Assembly (NCBI RefSeq): GCF_963678635.1
Contig: NC_087069.1
Span: forward strand, 32,819,090-32,883,089
Source: Symsagittifera roscoffensis
Taxonomy: Eukaryota; Xenacoelomorpha; Acoela; Convolutidae
Direction: 5' to 3'
DNA length: 64,000 bases
Shown: positions 57,666 through 64,000 of the stretch, one piece after another
How the letters are laid out: each line of letters begins with the position of its first letter
How positions within the stretch are numbered: position 1 is the stretch's first letter
Notes under the pieces: model-generated
Databases searched by the model: none
What the model was told of the DNA's origin: nothing
The model's input: only the letters and a program-made list of their open reading frames with translations
Translations under genes and position numbers: made by a program

Positions 57666-58507
57666 AGCAGGCGGGTCTGAAATGTAAACCCTCTAAGTGT
57701 GAAATACTCAGAGATTCCATAAAGTATCTGGGCCGCCTGGTGGACAAACATGGAGTGAGACCAGATCCTGAAGCGGTTGAAGAGGTGCTGACCTGGGAGG
57801 CACCTAAAACATATACACAGCTGATGAGTTTATTGGGATTCGCTTATTATTATCGAGAGTTCATCAAGGGGTATGCTGACATAATTTTCCCCATGCAGCG
57901 GTTGATGAGAAACAAGGGCAAAAAGTTCACTTGGACTGATGAGGCACAAATTTCATTTGAGAACATCAAACGTGAACTTTGCGAGGCACCGGTCCTTGGC
58001 ATGCCAACAGAGAAGGGGATGTTCGTAGTGGACACGGATGCATCAGTGGTTGCGATATCGGGCATACTTCACCAGGAGCAGGAGTGGAACGGGAGAACGG
58101 CTCTTCGTCCGATAGCCTACGGGAGTAAAGTCCTGAGTGATACTGAGATGAAGTACGGCGCACCAAAAGCGGAGATGTTCGCGGTGATCACTTTCGTGGA
58201 AAAATACAGGGTCTACTTGGGGAGTGCTCCCTTCAAGTTACGTGTGGATAATCGTGCCCTTGCCTGGCTGAAAACCTATTCGATGGACCAAAGTTATATT
58301 GGTCGTTGGATTGTGCGCCTGGATGGATACCACGTGATCATAGAGCACCGTACTCATGACAAGCACCAGAACGCAGATAGCTTCAGTAAAAGACAGAATT
58401 CTATGACCGCCTCGAGGAGAAGCAGGCTAACCAATCAGAAATCAAAGACGGGTTTTCATTTCTGGACAAGGAAACCTACGACAAACTGCCACTTACTATG
58501 TGGTTAG
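57650..58507 (+). CDS. pol: Pol fragment: RT thumb/connection and RNase H
   Basis: Continues RT in another frame: AGLKCKPSKCEIL, YLGRLVDKHGVRPDPE, LLGFAYYYREFIKGYA. RNase H then shows VVDTDASVVAISGIL, LSDTEMKYGAPKAEMFAV, LRVDNRALAWL and HQNADSFSKR. Asp, Glu and Asp catalytic positions are kept. A one-base frame change near 58392 passes reading to the next fragment. Confidence 0.9.
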   Translation: MFYCMKQAGLKCKPSKCEILRDSIKYLGRLVDKHGVRPDPEAVEEVLTWEAPKTYTQLMSLLGFAYYYREFIKGYADIIFPMQRLMRNKGKKFTWTDEAQISFENIKRELCEAPVLGMPTEKGMFVVDTDASVVAISGILHQEQEWNGRTALRPIAYGSKVLSDTEMKYGAPKAEMFAVITFVEKYRVYLGSAPFKLRVDNRALAWLKTYSMDQSYIGRWIVRLDGYHVIIEHRTHDKHQNADSFSKRQNSMTASRRSRLTNQKSKTGFHFWTRKPTTNCHLLCG

Positions 58508-58935
58508 ACAAGTCAGGGCATCCTATACACGGACACCCTGACCTTCCAGTGGAAACGGCCGCGGAGATAAAGCTTTTAGCTAGAGGCGAGCCCGTTCCGT
58601 TGGATCTGCTAGTCCGATCCAATTTGGTACAGCAAGAACCTACCAGGCTGTGTATAAACAGCATGGCTCTATTGAACAGGACGGTGAACGTGGCGCCGGA
58701 CGTCATGGGGAAGCTCCGTGACTTGTTGGACAGGGAAGTGAATAGGCATGATCGTGAGTGGATGGAGACCATGCAGCGGTTGACTGTCACTGAGAAAACA
58801 GAGAAGAGGCCAGTGTCCATTCACAGCCGAGGTGTTGAACGGGATTGCAGGTCGATAGTCAACCAGCTGGTGAGCTCAATGCCGAAGGAGGTCTTGTTGA
58901 GAACTTCGCTCACTGAACATGGGACACTGCATTAG
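58498..58935 (+). CDS. pol: Pol spacer between RNase H and integrase, first part
   Basis: The true in-frame segment begins near 58395 (FYDRLEEKQANQSE) and continues LPLTMWLDKSGHPIHGHPD, LARGEPVPLDLLVR. No enzymatic motif recognised. Ends at an in-frame TAG (58933-58935); the same frame continues beyond it. Confidence 0.75.
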   Translation: MWLDKSGHPIHGHPDLPVETAAEIKLLARGEPVPLDLLVRSNLVQQEPTRLCINSMALLNRTVNVAPDVMGKLRDLLDREVNRHDREWMETMQRLTVTEKTEKRPVSIHSRGVERDCRSIVNQLVSSMPKEVLLRTSLTEHGTLH

Positions 58936-60177
58936 ACCCAAGCCACTGAAGAAGTCAGGGTCAAGTCGAGATCTAGCTTCACGAGGAAAGTGCATTTCAC
59001 GGATGCAAGAGAAGAATACGAGCCGAACCCAGATTGTTCGTCCGGGGACGAGACAATGTCCGGGGAGTCTGATACCTTCGAGCCCGTCAAGGACGACTTG
59101 TCTGAGGAGTCTGACACCTTTGAGCCCATACAGGACGAATTGTCAGGGGAGAGGTTGACGAGACCACCTAGGGGCAGAATTTTGTCCGGGGAGTCGGATT
59201 CAAAGCGACCAATGGACAGAGTTTTGTCCGGGGAGTCGAGAAACATCTCAGACAACTTGGAATATGATGTTGGGGAATCAGTCGGCTCAAGTGTTGACTC
59301 GAGGCCCCAGTCCTGGGACAACACATCTGAAACAACTTCCAATTCCGATATGTCAGAGATCGCTATCCACTTCTTGTTGGTAGACTGGAAGCAGCGCGGG
59401 CTGGATCGAGAAACGCATCAGGATCCCGACAGGGACAGATACACCTCAGATGAAGAGGGCACTGTGGTGGATAATGCCGCAGACGAGCTCGAGCTGATAG
59501 CAGTTTCGAAACGCCCAACCAGATTGCTGCCACATGGTACGTCCGTCCGTACCAATCTGGAACCATCTGTGCAGGAAGACACGCCTTTGAAAAAGATATG
59601 GTGTGTCAAATTGATGGACGATGCTCATGCTCCGGAGGTAATGAGTGGGAAAATGAACGTGGTAAAGACGTATTTGAAAGCCAGGTACAGGCTGTCGGAT
59701 CTCCTAAGGGCTCAACGTAATGATAGAATGACGAGCAGTCTAAAGAGATGGATCGAGAATGGAGCATCTGACAAGGGAGACTTGGAAGAATACAGCTACA
59801 AGATCTTGAAACAATTCTACCTGAGGAGAAACGACTTGTTGTACCTGAACAAGGACGGAATCGTAGCCTGTAAACGTAAAGAGGAGGCCAAGGTCCTTTA
59901 TATATACAATTCAATAGTGTTACCACAGTTGTACCAGACAGAATTGCTCTTTCGCTCACATGATCAGATGGGCCATCAAGGCGTGGACAAAGTGTACAAC
60001 AGGATACAGAAACGATTCGAATGGCCGGGATTGAAGAAGGCTTGTGAGAAGTGGATCGCCGCATGTCTGTCGTGTCAGCAGGCGAAGGATCCCAGGAAAC
60101 TAAGGTCCCCCTACAGTCAAAAGAGTCGTCGGGTTTCAACGAAGTGGTGCAAATTGATCATCAGAAAATCTGCATGA
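58936..60177 (+). CDS. pol: Pol spacer with acidic repeats, then integrase zinc domain
   Basis: Same frame as the preceding fragment after the TAG. About 59040-59250 encodes repeated acidic modules (SGESDTFEPV, SEESDTFEPI, SGESDSKRPM). The integrase N-terminal part follows: SSLKRWIENGAS, YLRRNDLLYLN, then the HHCC zinc domain LLFRSHDQMGHQGVDK...CLSCQQAKDP. The frame is lost near 60115. Confidence 0.85.
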   Translation, partial: TQATEEVRVKSRSSFTRKVHFTDAREEYEPNPDCSSGDETMSGESDTFEPVKDDLSEESDTFEPIQDELSGERLTRPPRGRILSGESDSKRPMDRVLSGESRNISDNLEYDVGESVGSSVDSRPQSWDNTSETTSNSDMSEIAIHFLLVDWKQRGLDRETHQDPDRDRYTSDEEGTVVDNAADELELIAVSKRPTRLLPHGTSVRTNLEPSVQEDTPLKKIWCVKLMDDAHAPEVMSGKMNVVKTYLKARYRLSDLLRAQRNDRMTSSLKRWIENGASDKGDLEEYSYKILKQFYLRRNDLLYLNKDGIVACKRKEEAKVLYIYNSIVLPQLYQTELLFRSHDQMGHQGVDKVYNRIQKRFEWPGLKKACEKWIAACLSCQQAKDPRKLRSPYSQKSRRVSTKWCKLIIRKSA

Positions 60178-60850
60178 CCTCAACGGGCTATAATCAGTGC
60201 TGGTAATGATTGACCATTTTACGAAGTATGCGGAGGCAGCACCCTGCGTGACAGCATCGGCGGAAGAAACATATAATCATTTGATAAATGTGTGGATAGC
60301 GAGGCATGGCTGCCCCATCACGTTCCAATCGGATAATGGCAAAGCATTCGTGGGTGATCTCACGAAGGAGTTAATGAAAAGGTCGCAGGTAGCGCAGGCC
60401 CACTCGACCACTTATCACCCGCAAACGAATGGCCTAGTCGAGAGGCAAAATCGCACACTGGTATCCATGCTGAGAGTCTATTGCTCGCGTTACATGGATG
60501 ACTACGACAAGCACTTGCCGCAAGTGATGGGTGCTTACAACAGCACGGAGCATTCCACCACGGGAATAAGTCCGCACATGATGCTAACGGGTCACGAAAA
60601 AGCGCTTCCGCTGACGTTTTTCTACCCTGAATATGAAGGGAAAGAACAGCATCGCAAACGTACGTGCGGGATGTCATTAGAAGACAGCAGGATCTCAATG
60701 ACTTATGCAGGAGGAACACGCAACAGGCGCAAATTAGACAAAAAAGGAGGTTTGATAAAAGGAGAGCCGATGCGAAAGCCTACTCAGTTGGCGACTACGT
60801 CTGGGTGTTCCAGGAAGTGGTTCCACCAAAAGGAACCAAGAAATTATTAA
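60116..60850 (+). CDS. pol: Integrase catalytic core (DDE), frameshifted
   Basis: The first catalytic Asp lies in FNEVVQIDH (60141-60160, one frame). Then, in another frame from about 60197, MIDHFTKYAEAAPC, the second Asp in TFQSDNGKAF, and the Glu in HPQTNGLVERQNRTL. GISPHMMLTGHE follows. The D,D-35-E arrangement is complete but split by frame changes near 60115 and 60195, with a further one near 60655. Confidence 0.88.
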
Positions 60851-61269
60851 AGAAATGGCGTGGTCCGTTTCAGATAACAGAGGTGCACCAAGGAGATTGT
60901 TTTTATCGACTGAGCACTGGAAGAGCAGCTCATTACGAAAATATCAAACCACACAATGCCTCGTCAGAGGACTGGTGCATCCCAGCGGACATGCAAGAGG
61001 GAGACTATTTGATAGTGGATCCTGCTTGTGAAGTGAATGAAAGGGGTACTCACGACAAAAACGACGGGAATGAGGTGGTGGACGATTGCGACCTACCACT
61101 GGATCTTGAGTTGACCGAGCGAGTAGAGGTGGACGATGAAACTCTACCTTATGCCGAGGAAGACTGGGACTGCCCGGACCAAATCGAAATTGACAAAGGA
61201 ATACAGCCAGACTTTCCTCTCACCATGGAAACACGCCAGAGCAAGAGAGGAAAAATTAAGAAGAAATAA
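60664..61269 (+). CDS. pol: Integrase C-terminal GPY/F domain and acidic tail
   Basis: QKRRFDKRRADAKAYSVGD, VWVFQEVVPP, KKWRGPFQITEVHQGDCFY and HYENIKPH form the GPY/F module typical of Ty3/Gypsy integrase. An acidic tail follows (DDCDLPLDLELTERVEVDD), ending KRGKIKKK before a TAA. Confidence 0.88.
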   Translation: MRDVIRRQQDLNDLCRRNTQQAQIRQKRRFDKRRADAKAYSVGDYVWVFQEVVPPKGTKKLLKKWRGPFQITEVHQGDCFYRLSTGRAAHYENIKPHNASSEDWCIPADMQEGDYLIVDPACEVNERGTHDKNDGNEVVDDCDLPLDLELTERVEVDDETLPYAEEDWDCPDQIEIDKGIQPDFPLTMETRQSKRGKIKKK

Positions 61270-61320
61270 AATCCGTACGGCGAAGATTTCGTTGTAGACA
61301 GGATAGTTGTAAGTGATGTC

Positions 61321-61866
61321 ATGGACTCGCTAGTGGGACTGGACGAAGTGGCGGTGCTAGAAGAAATCGACTTGGTGAATGATATGGATCAGGATTGGAT
61401 CGACGATCGATCAGAACCGGAAGTGGTGTTCGAACCAGAAGCGGAAAAGACTCATGAGCAAGAATCAACGAACTTGCGCGTGCTCGAATGGCTCCATGAT
61501 CTGCCGACAGATCCAAAAGAGACGATCTTGATGATTCAGGGCGTCGATAAAGACGGCATCAAATACATCAGTCGTGACAATACCGAGTCCAACTGGGTCG
61601 CCCCTGATGGTCCTCTACGTGTTCCGCACTCCAACCTCGATCTCCTAGACTTTGGGCGATCGACGGTGACGTCGATGGATATTTTTGTCCGGGGAGTGGG
61701 GGTAGGACTCACCCACACCGAAAATCTGATAATAGAAAAATTGAAATCGGCAAGAGAAACCGGAGAACTAGAGACAGAGGGCGAGAATGCTAAAAAACCA
61801 CCTTTTGGACAAATTTTGAATCGTATTTTGACCTACCGAACCATTATTCAAACAATATCGTCATAA
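61321..61866 (+). CDS. ORF3 N-terminal region of the Gypsy element
   Basis: A 181-codon frame starting MDSLVGLDEVAVLEEIDL, acidic, followed by a more globular part (WLHDLPTDPKETILMIQGVD, VPHSNLDLLDFGRSTVTSMD). No known domain recognised in this half. It begins about 50 nt after the integrase stop. The reading passes to another frame near 61830, where a macro-like domain begins. It is positioned where Gypsy-type elements carry an env or accessory gene, but there is no signal peptide or membrane segment. Confidence 0.65.
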   Translation: MDSLVGLDEVAVLEEIDLVNDMDQDWIDDRSEPEVVFEPEAEKTHEQESTNLRVLEWLHDLPTDPKETILMIQGVDKDGIKYISRDNTESNWVAPDGPLRVPHSNLDLLDFGRSTVTSMDIFVRGVGVGLTHTENLIIEKLKSARETGELETEGENAKKPPFGQILNRILTYRTIIQTISS

Positions 61867-62290
61867 CGGACAGCGATTTCATACTCACGGAACGCATGTG
61901 CGCTATAGCGATAACCGCGGACGTAAGCTTCAAAACAGCACTAGCGGCTGATTTCAAAAGAGAGTATAAGAACATCGAATTTTTATGGAAACAGAGACCT
62001 GGTGTGGGAGGGATATAGCGCTGCCCCCTGTCGCATCATATATACCAGGGAAATATTTGTGTTTCCTGGTTACCAAGGCCACTGATAGGCAACACGTAGA
62101 TCCAAAGAGCTTGGTATTGGCCTTCACTCGACTTAGGGATTTTTTGGTTGAGAGAGGAGTGAGCTCTCTCTCGTTACCAGTATATGATCCTAATAGGGGA
62201 AAGCTACATCCGAGAGGGTTGTACGCACTCGTACATGTGATATTTTCAGAAACTGACATAGAGGTTTACTTACATAAAAATATTATCTGA
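61849..62290 (+). pseudogene. Macro-like (ADP-ribose-binding) domain of ORF3, split by a frameshift
   Basis: Frame one (to a TAG at 62016): VITDSDFILTERMCAIAI then FKTALAADFKREYKNI. Frame two (about 62010-62290): YLCFLVTKATDRQHVDPKSL, FLVERGVSSLSLPVYDP, FSETDIEVYL. The succession matches TARG1/OARD1-type macrodomains element by element: strand CIS-D, GAGIA-xxFKxxF, YLITK, L-x-x-L-x-x-x-K-x-H-C-x-x-x-G-V-x-x-L-S-M-P, DIKITVY. The lysine of (L/I)TK is present. The glycine loop with Asp (GCGLD) is replaced by YDPNRGKL, so hydrolase activity is doubtful. Ends TGA at 62288. Confidence 0.7.
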
Positions 62291-62690
62291 GCATATGCTA
62301 GGAATTGTGTTTGGCGATAAGTGGTTTTTATTATGTTACTTGATAAGAATTAGTATCAAGTTTTAGATTAGGTTAGGTTTTAGGTGCAATATTAGGGATT
62401 ATGTTTTTATGTGATAATATAGATGTGTGATGTTTATGTGTTCATGTGTTATGTTTTTGTTATGATATGCTTTATGTTTTGTGTCATAAAAGACCTAGAG
62501 TACTCCAGGTCATCAACGTGACAGCGCTCATTGTGCTACCCTGACGCAGATACAGGTGGACGATCCACCTTGGTGCTAAATTTTTAAATCAGGATTGAGA
62601 AGAGAATTTCAATGAGGAGTTTTAAAGAGTTGAATGATGTTTTATCCAAAAATGATGGTTTTAAGTCGCGACTTGTTTTTTAGATCTTAA
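62291..62690. other. AT-rich non-coding gap between ORF3 and the SGNH ORF
   Basis: TTATG/TGTTT-rich sequence followed by a more mixed part (ACGTGACAGCGCTCATTGTG). No LTR copy of upstream sequence and no polypurine tract recognised. Confidence 0.5.
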
Positions 62691-64000
62691 TTGATCAGAA
62701 ATTGTTTATTGAATTCATTGAATCAAACGAGACAGGAAGAAACTACACGACAACAAGAATCAACGCGACAAGAAAGGGGTGACACGAACGAACTCATGGA
62801 ATTCCTATCAGCGAGTCTAGGAGCGACTCTAGACGAGATCTATCAGCGGCTGATCGATTGTGATTTTACACGAGAAGACCCGGAGTGGCGATGTTTGTGG
62901 TCGCGCTCCTCAATGCATTAGGACGAGATGGTCGAGGGAATTGCCCTACAGAAGTCGTGTTGATGTTGGCCTTCGATGAGTCCGGGACTGCCGAGAGAGG
63001 TTGAAACCGACTGATGAGATGGCGACGTGGAGAAATGTCTGGCCACGACCTGGCTCGTGAGCCAGGACTAAGTGAACAGAGGGACCACCGGCTAGGTGAG
63101 GTGCCCTTACCGGTCCCACCTGCGCAGCCGCTCATCGGAGCGAAAAGACAACGTGATGGGCCAGGCCCGTCAAATTCGGTCGACTCTCCAACAGCTGCTC
63201 CTCCTCGGAAGAGATTGAGGGTGAGTGAAATAGAGATCCAGACGTCGGAGACGATTGAGACGTTGGAGAAGAAGGAGAGAGACCAGAGCGAGCTGTGTGC
63301 CAAATTTTAGGAGTATAGGGCGATAGCTCGAGAAAGAGACGAATGGAAAAAGAAATACGAAGATCTACAGGTGGCCTACAAGGAGGATGAAATAAAGCAC
63401 CTGAAGGAGCTGTATATGGCAAAGGTGAGCCAAGTGTCACAGGAAGTTCTGGCGACAATGAAATCCTCGGAGGGATCCAGCGACACACGCCCCAAGACAA
63501 GAGTACAGGAGCTGTGTGCGTCAAGAGGGCCCGAGGCTCCTCAGAAGACACAACAGTCTGCTTCTAGTCAGAGGAACACGATACCAGACCCTTCTGACAC
63601 CTATCTCGCTCCTCAGTTCCAAGAATCATTCAACCAAGTGGCCAGAGCAACAATGGATGAGATCAACAGAACCACTGGGCGGACATTGGGTAGGATCGTC
63701 CCTTCCCAACGTCGTGATCATTCATCCAATAGCTCGGAGCGAGCACCCCGCACGGTAGCGTCCTCGGGGACTGCGCATGGCGAAACCTTTCAAAAGTCCC
63801 GCGTGGTAGACATTAGAAAGAATCTGATGGCACGTCACCAGTTTACTCAAGTGGCTGCGGAGCATCCTCGAGCCTGCCTGAATGACATGAGCTGGAACCC
63901 CGCTACGAGCGACCAGGTAATTCCCCCAGGGAGTCGCCACTTGATCATAGGAGACAGTTTGGTGAGGGATCTGAATGAGATCTTCGTCTATGGTCAGACT
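62691..64000 (+). pseudogene. Retroelement-type ORF with coiled coil and SGNH/GDSL hydrolase motif, incomplete
   Basis: Begins with TRQEETTRQQESTRQERG and FLSASLGATLDEIYQRL (62691-62921). It continues in the frame of 63014-63310 (PPRKRLRVSEIEIQTSE) and, after an in-frame TAG at 63308, is open to the window end. That last part has a coiled coil (ARERDEWKKKYEDLQ), a Ser/Gln-rich linker, and RHLIIGDSLVRDLNEIF at 63937-64000. IIGDSLVRDL is block I of SGNH esterases, with the nucleophile Ser. Such domains occur in retroelement ORFs (for example CR1-type ORF1). It is cut by the window edge. Whether it belongs to the upstream Gypsy element or to another insertion is open. Confidence 0.65.

Larger units (their letters stand above)
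53260..62290 (+). mobile_element. Broken Ty3/Gypsy (Metaviridae-type) retrotransposon with extra ORF3
   Basis: Order gag, RT, RNase H, integrase is Ty3/Gypsy. The region is markedly richer in G+C than its surroundings. Reading frames change at about 56313, 57645, 58392, 60115, 60195 and 60655, and there are in-frame stops at 55654 (TGA) and 58933 (TAG), so the copy is inactive although each domain is well preserved. LTRs are not identified: the left boundary may be as far left as the LTR-like block at 50.6 kb, and the right boundary may extend beyond the window if the SGNH ORF belongs to the same element. Confidence 0.9.

Noticed and set aside
53415-60719. Many long minus-strand frames across the Gypsy element
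   Set aside because: They mirror the plus-strand gag-pol domains; the high G+C content and codon structure leave antisense frames open.

Overview
The window is metazoan nuclear DNA, most likely from an arthropod (a crustacean would fit, but the species cannot be fixed from this sequence). The evidence is spliced minus-strand genes with GT-AG introns of up to about 7.6 kb, animal-only families (alpha-tubulin acetyltransferase, a Tudor protein), LINE and Ty3/Gypsy elements, and a chuvirus-type glycoprotein relic of the kind usually found in arthropod genomes. Non-coding DNA is AT-rich and full of old repeats.

Layout. 1-4610 is an almost pure pyrimidine (CT) satellite with higher-order structure. 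4627-15602 is a decayed, compact, virus-derived block read on the minus strand. Two ~835-bp direct repeats flank it. It holds two ~3-kb tandem copies of a gene set with RING-like zinc-binding ORFs, three mutually similar small ORFs of unknown function, and a broken chuvirus-like G gene. 15975-17286 is a large minus-strand exon that stops at a splice donor inside what looks like the Walker A region of an AAA+ ATPase. 17.3-27 kb is a repeat-rich stretch with a LINE relic, a near-perfect 185-bp palindrome and an 830-bp foldback.

27046-43741 (minus) is a complete alpha-tubulin N-acetyltransferase gene (ATAT1/MEC-17). I assembled it from eight exons whose phases all match, giving 445 codons plus-stop arithmetic of 446, with the catalytic Gln and Asp kept. 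Its introns hold an antisense retroelement relic, tandem duplications and an old ~170-bp tandem array. 46974-50243 (minus) is a five-exon gene for a 511-residue Tudor-CCCH-Tudor protein, probably a germline/piRNA-type factor.

50.3-53.2 kb is non-coding leader-like DNA with three 67-nt units bounded by ACCCTC and GAGGGT. 53260-62290 (plus) is a broken Ty3/Gypsy element: long gag with coiled coil and zinc knuckles, RT, RNase H, an unusual acidic spacer, integrase with GPY/F, then a third ORF whose C-terminal half looks like a macro (ADP-ribose-binding) domain. 62691-64000 begins another retroelement-type ORF with a coiled coil and an SGNH/GDSL motif that runs off the window.

The most novel items are the macro-domain ORF in the Gypsy element, the in-frame TGA exactly at a zinc-knuckle Cys, and the compact RING/G virus-like block that has no recognisable polymerase.
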